Part shown: positions 56,068 through 64,000 of the stretch, piece after piece | Layout: each line of letters starts with the position of its first letter | Numbering within the stretch: position 1 is the stretch's first letter | From: Deltaproteobacteria bacterium | Lineage (GTDB): Bacteria > Myxococcota_A > UBA796 > SXON01 | DNA: 64,000 bases | Direction of reading: 5' to 3' | NCBI GenBank assembly: GCA_947445035.1 | Contig: CANFCK010000001.1 | Location: forward strand, 424,044-488,043 | Program-made: the position numbers and the translations under genes | The notes under the pieces: model-generated | Database searches by the model: none | Told to the model about the DNA's origin: nothing | The model's input: the letters and a program-made list of their open reading frames with translations, nothing else

Positions 56068-57675
56068 ATGCTCCTGACCCTCATCTTCGCCGCCTGCACC
56101 GGCATGCCCGCCAACCCGGACGACGACTCCGCCGCGTCCGGCACCGACACCAGCGACACCGCAGAGACTGGCGACACCGGCCTGCCGCCCTCTCGCTGCG
56201 ACGAACTGGGCCTGACGGAGCGCCCGTGGGACCCATCCGCCGTGACCGCGGCCTTCGACGAGGTGGTGCCCGACCTTACCCTCGAAGGCCTCGACGACAC
56301 CAGCATCACCCTCTCCGAGCTCTGGTCGGGCTGCGAAAGTGTGGCCTTCGTGGTGCTCCGGGCCGACTACCCGAGCCTCAACACCAAAGCGCAAATCCGC
56401 CAGTGGATGAACGGCGCTCCACCGACCACGCACTGGGTCTTGCTGGCGGACGAGACCAGCGACGCGGCGCGCGTCGAAAAGCTCGATGCGTTCCGCGCCG
56501 AAGTCATGGACATCGCCGACAACGACGCCGAGACCGAGGCCTTCTGGGCCACGCACGCCCACTACAGCCCCGAGAAGTTCACGAGCAACGACACCTGGAT
56601 CGACGACATCGAGGCCGAGTGGGACGGCTACCCGCTCAACCTTGGGGTGGACCGCTTCCAGCGCTTGCGGGAATTCGGCTCGATCGCGGATCCCGCCACT
56701 GGCTGGGAAAGCGCGCCAGCCACCTTCCTCAACTACGAAGCGCGCCATTGGGCCGCGGAGGCCGTGCTCCAGGACCGGCTCGATGCCCAGACTGCGACCG
56801 TTGTTCGCGCGTTCGACCAAAGCACCGAGCGTCAGGTGTACGTGGAGTTGCCCGACGTGGCGACGATGGCCACCTTCGACACCCTCGAACTGGACATGCA
56901 GTTCATCTGCAACGGCCATCCCGACACCGTAGGCTGCGGCGAGTGGGATTACCTCGCCTATGCGTACCATTGTGACGAGACGGACACCTGCACCGAGATC
57001 GCCCGGTACATCACCGCGTATGCGCGACCGGGCCGCTGGGTGGTCGATGCCACCCCGTTTTTGGCGCTGATGCAGTCCGGTGGCACCCACAGCATCCGGG
57101 TCGACAGCGCCAACGCTCCGTTCATCACCCTGGACCTGCGTTTCAGCAACCAGGGACGCGGCGCCCGACCGCTGGGCATCGAGTACCTGTACGCCGGCGG
57201 CAACTTCAACGAAAGTTACAACACCACCCGCGAAGCCCACACCTTCACGCCCCCCGAGGGGACCACGCGGGTCGAGCTGATGGCGCTCATCACCGGGCAC
57301 GGCTACGGCAAAGACCGCGCCAACTGCGCCGAATTCTGCAACCACGAGCACGAATTCACGGTGAACGGGGCGGGTAGTTGGACGCTGGAGTTTCCCGAAG
57401 CCGGCTTGACCTACGGCTGCGCCGACCAGATCGATGCGGGCACGGTGCCCAACCAATACGGCACCTGGATCCTGGGACGAGGCGGTTGGTGCCCGGGTAA
57501 GCAGGTGGATCCCTGGAGCGCCGACATCACCGCGTCGGTAGACCTTAGCGGCGCCAACGAGGTGGTCTACCGTGGGCTCTACCAGGGCGAGGACTACGTT
57601 CCCGAGCCCTACGACTCCGGCTCGGGCTTCGGCGCGGTGATCGTCGCGAACACGTGGTTGGTCTATTGGCAATAG
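56068..57675 (+). CDS. Peptide-N-glycosidase F-related lipoprotein
   Basis: 'MLLTLIFAACTGMP' lipobox; 'GCGEWDYLAYAYHC', 'LITGHGYGKDRANCAEFCNHEHEFTVNG', 'WILGRGGWCPGKQVDPW' typical of PNGase F-like folds. Confidence 0.85.
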   Translation: MLLTLIFAACTGMPANPDDDSAASGTDTSDTAETGDTGLPPSRCDELGLTERPWDPSAVTAAFDEVVPDLTLEGLDDTSITLSELWSGCESVAFVVLRADYPSLNTKAQIRQWMNGAPPTTHWVLLADETSDAARVEKLDAFRAEVMDIADNDAETEAFWATHAHYSPEKFTSNDTWIDDIEAEWDGYPLNLGVDRFQRLREFGSIADPATGWESAPATFLNYEARHWAAEAVLQDRLDAQTATVVRAFDQSTERQVYVELPDVATMATFDTLELDMQFICNGHPDTVGCGEWDYLAYAYHCDETDTCTEIARYITAYARPGRWVVDATPFLALMQSGGTHSIRVDSANAPFITLDLRFSNQGRGARPLGIEYLYAGGNFNESYNTTREAHTFTPPEGTTRVELMALITGHGYGKDRANCAEFCNHEHEFTVNGAGSWTLEFPEAGLTYGCADQIDAGTVPNQYGTWILGRGGWCPGKQVDPWSADITASVDLSGANEVVYRGLYQGEDYVPEPYDSGSGFGAVIVANTWLVYWQ

Positions 57676-59819
57676 GCCGCGTAAGTTTCGGCGTTGGCGG
57701 GATGCATTGCGGATCCTGCTCCGCCCGGCTCGAACGGGTGCTCGGCGAGGTGGCGGGCGCAACGGCGGTGACCGTGAACCTCGCGACCGAGACCGCCACC
57801 GTGCGCGGCACGGCCGATTTGAACGCCCTGTTCGGCGCGACCCGCGCCGCGGGTTTCGAGCCGTACGACCGGCGCCAGCGATCCACCAACCCCCAACCGA
57901 TCGCCGCCACAACCTCCTATCTGCCCGTTGCCATGGCACTCACAGCGCCACTGGCCATCCTCGGCATGGCCCACCTCCACGACGAGCCGGCCCTCTTGAT
58001 CCAGTTTTTGCTCGCGACCGCGGTGCTGGTGACCGCAGGCCTCGACTTCTACCGGCAGGCGTTCCTGCTTGCCCGCCGCGGCACCGCGAACATGGACACC
58101 CTGGTCGCCCTCGGGACCGCCGCCGCCTGGGGCGCCTCGACCTGGACCTGGGCGCACGGCGGCCACGACGTGTACTTCGAGGTGGTCGGCGTGGTGATCA
58201 CCCTGGTCCTCGCGGGCCGATGGATGGAGCGCCGAGCCCGGGACCGCGCCGGCGAATCCCTCCGTGCGCTGGCGACCTTGGTGCCCGCCACCGCCCGAAT
58301 TCTGGACGGGGACGAGGAGTTGGAGGTCGCCCTCGACAGCGTGGCCATCGGCGAAAATCTCGTGGTCCGCCCCGGCGAGCGGGTACCTGTTGACGGGGTT
58401 GTGGTCGACGGGGTCTCGGCGGTCGATGAGGCCGCGCTCACCGGGGAGTCGGCGCTCGTCACCCGCGGCGTGGGCAGCACCGTCCTTGGCGGTTCTCTGC
58501 TCCATGAGGGCCGGCTGGTGGTCGAGGCCCGGCGCATCGGCGCCGACAGCGCGATCGGCCGCATTGTCCGCCTCGTGGAGGATGCGCAGGCGGCAAAGGC
58601 GCCGATGCAACGCCTCGCCGACCGCATCTCGGCGGTTTTCGTCCCCGTCGTGGTGGTGATCTCCGTCGCAACCGCAACGACACACGCGCTCTTGGGGCAC
58701 GGCGCGGAAACCTCGCTCCTCGCCGCGATCGCCGTCCTGGTGATCGCCTGCCCCTGCGCCCTTGGACTCGCGACGCCTACGGCGATTCTGGTCGGAACTG
58801 GACGCGCCGCCCAGCTGGGGGTGCTCGTCCGTGATGTCGCGGCGTTGGAGCGGGCACGACGGGTGGACACCCTGGTCATCGACAAGACGGGCACCCTCAC
58901 CGAGGGGCGACCGTCCGTCACCGCGGTCGCGTGCGCACCCGACGTGGACGACGCGCTGCTGCTGACCCTGGCGGCGGCGGCCGAGCGCTGGAGCGAACAT
59001 CCGCTCGGCCGCGCGATCGTCGAAGAGGCGGCCCGGCGTGGCCTGCCGACCCTTTCTTCCGAACGCTTCGAGGCCCCCATCGGCCGCGGCGTGTCCGCGT
59101 GGGTGCAGGGACCCGCGGGCCTCGTCGAGGTACGCGTCGGCGGGCGGGCGCACACCCAGGCACCGGACGGCGCCTTCGCGGGCGAGGCCCGAGCCCACGG
59201 CGCCGCCGGCTGCACCGTGGTCTGGGTGGCGGCGGGGGGCCGCACGGTGGGCATCGTCGCGCTGGCGGACACCCTCCGTCCGGGTGCCCACGACGCGGTG
59301 GGTGCGCTCCGAAAGCGCGGTGTGGACGTGATCCTGGCCACCGGAGACCAACCCGCAGCGGCGGGAGCGGTCGCCGCCGCCCTGGGCCTGACGCGGGTCC
59401 ACAGCGCGCTGCAACCCGCGGACAAGGTCGCGTTGGTGCGGAGCTTGCAGGCCGAGGGTCGCGTGGTCGCGATGGTAGGGGACGGCGTCAACGACGCCCC
59501 TGCTTTGGCCGCCGCCGACGTCGCGATCGCGATTGGCGGGGGGGCAGACGTCGCGGGCGAGGCGGCGGCGATGACCCTGGTCGGCGGCGACATCCGCCGC
59601 ATCGTCACCGCGCTCCAGATCAGCCAGGCCACGGTCCGCGTCATCCGCCAGAATCTGGTCTGGGCGTTCGGCTTCAACGTCCTGGCCATCCCCATCGCCG
59701 CGTGGGGCCTGCTCAACCCGATGATCGCGTCGGGCGCCATGGCGAGCTCCTCGGTGCTGGTTGTCGCCAACGCGCTCCGACTCCGGCACCTCGGAGGCCG
59801 CCCGGATAACCGCGGTTGA
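57654..59819 (+). CDS. Heavy-metal (Cu+-type) translocating P-type ATPase with N-terminal HMA domain
   Basis: HMA 'GGMHCGSCSARLERVL'; 'VIACPCALGLATPTAI', 'VIDKTGTLTEG', 'SEHPLGRAIV', 'MVGDGVNDAPALAAADVAIAI'. Confidence 0.96.
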   Translation: MVGLLAIGRVSFGVGGMHCGSCSARLERVLGEVAGATAVTVNLATETATVRGTADLNALFGATRAAGFEPYDRRQRSTNPQPIAATTSYLPVAMALTAPLAILGMAHLHDEPALLIQFLLATAVLVTAGLDFYRQAFLLARRGTANMDTLVALGTAAAWGASTWTWAHGGHDVYFEVVGVVITLVLAGRWMERRARDRAGESLRALATLVPATARILDGDEELEVALDSVAIGENLVVRPGERVPVDGVVVDGVSAVDEAALTGESALVTRGVGSTVLGGSLLHEGRLVVEARRIGADSAIGRIVRLVEDAQAAKAPMQRLADRISAVFVPVVVVISVATATTHALLGHGAETSLLAAIAVLVIACPCALGLATPTAILVGTGRAAQLGVLVRDVAALERARRVDTLVIDKTGTLTEGRPSVTAVACAPDVDDALLLTLAAAAERWSEHPLGRAIVEEAARRGLPTLSSERFEAPIGRGVSAWVQGPAGLVEVRVGGRAHTQAPDGAFAGEARAHGAAGCTVVWVAAGGRTVGIVALADTLRPGAHDAVGALRKRGVDVILATGDQPAAAGAVAAALGLTRVHSALQPADKVALVRSLQAEGRVVAMVGDGVNDAPALAAADVAIAIGGGADVAGEAAAMTLVGGDIRRIVTALQISQATVRVIRQNLVWAFGFNVLAIPIAAWGLLNPMIASGAMASSSVLVVANALRLRHLGGRPDNRG

Positions 59820-61081
59820 TGCCGGCCCTGCCGATTCCCCCCTTTGTCAAGCTGATGACCCTCGGGGCCTCTTTTGGCGGCTTTGCCACGGGCCCTGACG
59901 ACTACCTGGCGGAAGACACCGGTCTTGGCCTGCGCGGGGGGGCGCTCGTCCCGGACACGATCTTGGAGCTGGAGCTGGCCTTCTTGTGGACCAGCGGCAC
60001 CACCCGGACAGGCGGCTTCAACGAGGCGGCAACCTTGGTACAGTTCGAGGCGTTGGGGACCGTTTTCGACCGGGAGCGCGTGGACTTTTTCGTGGGCGCG
60101 GGCGTTGGATGGCGCCACGTGCGGCTGGACACCTTCGCTGGCATTGTCGCCGACCCCAGCCAGACGTTGTCCTTTCGTGGAAATCCTACCTTTGACGCGT
60201 TGTTCACGGGCGGAGGGGGCGCACGAGTGGCGATCTGGGGCCCGGTGCACGTGCGTGCCGACGTGCGTGCGTTGGTTTTCGTCGGGGAATCCCCGACCAC
60301 CCAGCCCACCCATGCCTGGCCCGGCGCCGAGGCCTCGATCGGGATCGACCTTCGCTACGAGCCCCCTCCCGACCGCGATGGCGACGGCGTCCCCAACAGC
60401 AAGGACAAGTGCGCCGACAGCCTCGAAGACTTCGACTATTACGAAGACGGCGACGGGTGCCTCGATCCAGATGACGACCAAGACAATATCCCCGACGTGA
60501 GCGACCGCTGCAAGGGCCAGGCGGAGGACCTCGACGGCTACCGGGACGAAGACGGTTGCGAGGACTCCAACAACGACAGCGACGCGCTCCCCGATGCAAC
60601 CGATCGGTGTCCCGACCAACCCGAGACCGAAAACGCGTGGGAAGACGGCGACGGCTGCCCGGACGCCCTCCCGACCCTTCTGGCGGGGGTGCTCGGAAAG
60701 CAGCCGACGATCACCTTCGGCCCAGACGGTACGTTGGCGCCCTCCAGCGAGGCTCAGCTCCAAGAAATCGCGGCGCTTTTACGGCAATATAGCGATGTGG
60801 TCATTGATATCCGAGTCGCGACCGATAGCCGCGGCGGCTCCACGGCGGCGCGGGCGCACACGCTGGTCCGATGCCTGGCGCTCCATGCGTGGTTCATCGC
60901 CCACGGCATTGCTGACACGCGCTTCGCCATGAACTCCCTCGGCGCCGCGGCGGCCGTAGGCACCGACCAGACCGACGCCGAACGGGCGGCCAATCAGTGG
61001 GTAGATGTCGCGCTCCGCGACAGCGCGGGGTCCGACGGCAAGCCGATTCCCTTCACGCCGAGGCCGTCTCAGGAGTGGTAG
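59819..61081 (+). CDS. Outer-membrane protein with thrombospondin-type-3 repeats and OmpA-like C-terminus
   Basis: ATG overlaps ATPase stop (TGATG); 'DRDGDGVPNSKDKCADSLEDFDYYEDGDGCLDPDDDQDNIPDVSDRC' and 'EIAALLRQYSDVVIDIRVATDSRGGSTAARAHTLVRCL'. Confidence 0.85.
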   Translation: MPALPIPPFVKLMTLGASFGGFATGPDDYLAEDTGLGLRGGALVPDTILELELAFLWTSGTTRTGGFNEAATLVQFEALGTVFDRERVDFFVGAGVGWRHVRLDTFAGIVADPSQTLSFRGNPTFDALFTGGGGARVAIWGPVHVRADVRALVFVGESPTTQPTHAWPGAEASIGIDLRYEPPPDRDGDGVPNSKDKCADSLEDFDYYEDGDGCLDPDDDQDNIPDVSDRCKGQAEDLDGYRDEDGCEDSNNDSDALPDATDRCPDQPETENAWEDGDGCPDALPTLLAGVLGKQPTITFGPDGTLAPSSEAQLQEIAALLRQYSDVVIDIRVATDSRGGSTAARAHTLVRCLALHAWFIAHGIADTRFAMNSLGAAAAVGTDQTDAERAANQWVDVALRDSAGSDGKPIPFTPRPSQEW

Positions 61082-61151
61082 ATCGCGCGCGCCGTGGCAC
61101 ACGCTACGTTCGCGCCGCGATTCCCACGCTACCCTGAAACCAGGGTACCCC

Positions 61152-62651
61152 ATGCGCATCACGCTCATCAATCCCCCGATCGACTCCGTGCTGGAACTGG
61201 GCAGCGTCAGTCCGGTCACCGCCTACCTGTTCTACAACTCCGCTCCGCTCGGCATTCTCTATGTCGCGGCGATGTTGGAACAGGCGGGACACACGGTCAC
61301 GGCCATCGACGCCGCAGCTGAGAAACTGGACGTCAAGGGCACGGTCCGGCGGGTAGAGGGCACACGCCCCGACATCGTCGGCATCGGCAGCACCACCGTG
61401 GTCTTCGAGACCGCAAAGCGCCTCGCCACCGCACTCAAAGGCGCCATGCCGAGTGTTCCCGTGGTTCTTGGCGGATATCACGTCACGCTGCTCCCGACCG
61501 ACGCGATGCAGCACCCGGCGTTCGATGTCGGGGTGATTCACGAAGGTGAGTTCACGATGTGTGAGCTGGTGGAGCACTACGCCGGTCGGCGTTCCATCGA
61601 CGACGTGCAGGGCATCGTCTACAAGAAGCCCGATGGCACCATGCACTTCACCGCGACGCGGGCGCGGTTCAAGGACCTCGACAACCTGCCGTTCCCGGCC
61701 CGGCACCTGCTGCCCCACGACCTCTACAAGCCCATTCCGATCGATGAGCACGCCTCACCGAAGTTCGCGATGATCACGTCGCGGGGCTGTCCGCATGCCT
61801 GCGCCTTCTGCCAAAAGGCCAAGTCGGGCTACCGAAGCCACAGCCCCGAGTACATCGCCGACGAGGTCGAGTACCTGGTGCGGGACTTCGGCGCGCGGGA
61901 CATCGCCTTTGTCGACTCGCTCTTCTGCGCCAGCAAGAAGCGGGTCATGGGGATCATGGAGGAGTTCAAGCGTCGCGACATCGCGTCGAAGGTGTCGTGG
62001 ACCTGCTCGTCCCGGGTCGAAGTGGTCGATCGTGAGCTGCTCCAAGCGATGAAGGACGCTGGTTGTTGGCGTACCCGCTTCGGGATCGAGTCGGGCTCCG
62101 ACAAGGTGCTGGAATTCATCAGCAAGGGCATTACCAAGGACAAGATCCGGGCCGCCGTCACCGCGGCGCACGAGGTCGGACTCCGCCCCAAGGCCTTCTT
62201 CATCGTCGGCCATATGCCTGATACCAAGGAGACGATCTCCGAGTCGATCGAATTCGCGAAGTCGATTCCGCTCCACGACGTCACCGTGCAGATCAACACC
62301 CTTTTGCCCAAGACCCCCCAGATGGAAATCTGGGAGCGCGAAGGCACCAAGTGGGGCCGGCTGGTCAACGAATCCAACGAAGAGAAGAGCTTTTGGGAGC
62401 CGACCTTCGTTCCTTGGGGACTGGAGCCCGAGGACATCATCGAGTTCCACCGCCGGTTCTACCGCGAGTTCTACTTCCGGCCGATCACCCTGGCGCGGCA
62501 CTTGGAAACCATCAAGAGCTGGCGCGACGTGTACAAATATGCGAGCGCATCGAGCTTGTTCAGCTTCTTGTTCTACAACCAGGACAAGCTGTCGCTCGAC
62601 ACGATCAAGAGCGCCTTCGGGACCACGTCCAACGCGGATGAGGCGGCTTAG
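61152..62651 (+). CDS. B12-binding-domain radical SAM protein
   Basis: N-terminal cobalamin-binding-like 'APLGILYVAAMLEQAGHTVTAIDAAAE'; 'MITSRGCPHACAFCQKAKSGYRSHSPEYIADEVEYL' CX3CX2C. Confidence 0.93.
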   Translation: MRITLINPPIDSVLELGSVSPVTAYLFYNSAPLGILYVAAMLEQAGHTVTAIDAAAEKLDVKGTVRRVEGTRPDIVGIGSTTVVFETAKRLATALKGAMPSVPVVLGGYHVTLLPTDAMQHPAFDVGVIHEGEFTMCELVEHYAGRRSIDDVQGIVYKKPDGTMHFTATRARFKDLDNLPFPARHLLPHDLYKPIPIDEHASPKFAMITSRGCPHACAFCQKAKSGYRSHSPEYIADEVEYLVRDFGARDIAFVDSLFCASKKRVMGIMEEFKRRDIASKVSWTCSSRVEVVDRELLQAMKDAGCWRTRFGIESGSDKVLEFISKGITKDKIRAAVTAAHEVGLRPKAFFIVGHMPDTKETISESIEFAKSIPLHDVTVQINTLLPKTPQMEIWEREGTKWGRLVNESNEEKSFWEPTFVPWGLEPEDIIEFHRRFYREFYFRPITLARHLETIKSWRDVYKYASASSLFSFLFYNQDKLSLDTIKSAFGTTSNADEAA

Positions 62652-64000
62652 TTCAGCTCGATCCTAATGACGGTGGTGGTGCCGAGCGCCGCGCCGCCGG
62701 TCTTGATGCAGAGTCGCCACGAGGCGGCCTCGGGTGGGGGCGTCCACCCAATCGACGCCGCACCCATCGCGGTGGCGGTCTTCCGAGACGCCAGAACCTT
62801 GGCCTTGACGCCGGGGAGCGCGCGCCGATCCGCGCCGAGCGGGCGGGCCTCGATGCGCGAAAACGTGGACTCGCCGGCCTCGCCGACGTCCACCGCCCGG
62901 GTCACCGTCCCCGACACCGGGGCGGACCCCTGAAGCGGCGGCGAACACAATGAGCTGACGCGCCCGGCGCCGTCGCCAATCACCACCCCGCCGCCGCCGG
63001 AGCCAACGGCGCCCTCGACGACCCAACCGACGGGAACGCCGTCCGTGAAAGACCACGAGTGCCCCGTCAAGGCCGGTGGTGTCGGGGTTGCCGGGGGGGG
63101 CGGCGCTACCATCGGCTTCGGCTTTTTCGTCGGCGCTTTGGCCGGCGCGGGGGACGCGGCTGGCTGAGGAGATGCCTCGGCTCCGGGAGTCGCGATGGGC
63201 TCCGCAGATTCGACCACGGCCGCTGGCGAAACCGGGTCCGCCTCGACCCCAGCCGCCTCCCGCTTCGCACGCCGCTTCTTCGCCGGTGGCTCGTCCTCGG
63301 CCGCGGCCTGCTCCTTGTCGTCCAGCCCCTCCGCGGGGCGGGTGGCCCAGGCCATCGGTCCCCCACAAGCCCAGACCGGCTCACGATTGGTGGCACACTC
63401 CGCCGCCTCGGCCGCGGTCGCCGCGCCGGCCACGTCCCCCGCGCGCTCGCGGAGCCGTCCCAGCGCCTTCCACAGGCCCGCGGTGAGCTTGCCGGGCGGC
63501 TGAAAGGCCCGCGCCAACCGAAGCGCCTCGCTGTACGCCGCGAGCACCCCCGCGTCGTCCTTCTGCGCCTCGGCCAGTCGCGCCGCCAAAACATACGGGC
63601 CGGGCCACCGCTGACGTGTGGCAAATACCCGGTCCATGTCCGCGCTGGCCTCGTCAAGCTCGCCCGCATCCAGATGCCGGACCGCACGCTCAAGGAAAAA
63701 CCATGGGTATCCGGTGAGATCGGCCTGCCTGGCCAGCGCCGCCAGCGTTTTTTCGCACTGGTCCTCGGGTGGGGCGAGTCGAATCCGGAAGGAGTGGAGA
63801 ATCAGACACCCGCCGCCGCCAGAGGTCAGAAGCGCCCAATCGGCGTCGCGGCCGGCGATCCGGTCACGGAGTTTCGGCGCGTACCGGGCAAACTGCTCGA
63901 CCACGTAGGGCGGCTGGAAGCGGATGCGAGCGTCGGCTGGGATCACCGCGTCGAGCACCTGCGCTTCGACCCGGTAGTCGTGGCCCGCGTTGAGGTCCTG
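62648..64000 (-). CDS. Hypothetical protein with TPR-like region and Pro/Ala-rich linker (N-terminus off window)
   Basis: ORF 62648..63958 reads in frame to the window edge (…NAGHDYRVEAQVLDAV); 'AYSEALRLARAFQPPGKLTAGLWKALGRLRERAGDVAGAATAAEAAE'. Confidence 0.6.
   Translation of the reverse strand, partial: QDLNAGHDYRVEAQVLDAVIPADARIRFQPPYVVEQFARYAPKLRDRIAGRDADWALLTSGGGGCLILHSFRIRLAPPEDQCEKTLAALARQADLTGYPWFFLERAVRHLDAGELDEASADMDRVFATRQRWPGPYVLAARLAEAQKDDAGVLAAYSEALRLARAFQPPGKLTAGLWKALGRLRERAGDVAGAATAAEAAECATNREPVWACGGPMAWATRPAEGLDDKEQAAAEDEPPAKKRRAKREAAGVEADPVSPAAVVESAEPIATPGAEASPQPAASPAPAKAPTKKPKPMVAPPPPATPTPPALTGHSWSFTDGVPVGWVVEGAVGSGGGGVVIGDGAGRVSSLCSPPLQGSAPVSGTVTRAVDVGEAGESTFSRIEARPLGADRRALPGVKAKVLASRKTATAMGAASIGWTPPPEAASWRLCIKTGGAALGTTTVIRIELN

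Noticed and set aside
57663-60763. Long minus-strand ORFs (708 and 904 aa)
   Set aside because: Antisense shadow of the P-type ATPase and OmpA-like genes; no recognisable motifs

Overview
GC-rich, gene-dense window, probably from a myxobacterium-like (Myxococcota/delta-type) genome. The lineage is inferred from a MYXO-CTERM-like tail, many Asp-rich metal-binding-motif (MopR)/FG-GAP lipoproteins and high GC. The standout region is 2.1-20.2 kb. It holds a single-polypeptide 3240-aa PUFA/secondary-lipid-type PKS: N-terminal orphan domain, KS, AT, ACP, KS, three ACPs, KR, DH, PPTase. All four ACPs carry Thr at the canonical phosphopantetheine-Ser position. Divergent to it is a probable operon encoding a secreted protein, a REC-HATPase protein, a PilZ / LuxD-like acyl-ACP thioesterase / SAM-methyltransferase fusion, and a HK-REC-HK hybrid kinase; a convergent REC-EAL protein follows. 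I propose this as a candidate c-di-GMP-gated lipid/polyketide synthesis and release system (inference). Elsewhere there are housekeeping genes (serA-serC, thiC, DEAD-box helicase, RsmB-like MTase, HMCES/YedK, Cu P-type ATPase, fused E1 dehydrogenase), radical SAM genes and a VapBC-like pair. The 28-39 kb stretch carries many decay signs: a 5'-truncated group II intron, an in-frame amber in a MYXO-CTERM gene, frameshifted genes, a duplicated vapC 3' tail, and a decayed MopR fragment with an 11-copy 9-bp repeat. No tRNA, rRNA or CRISPR was recognised. All calls come from reading the sequence and ORF track; no database search was run.
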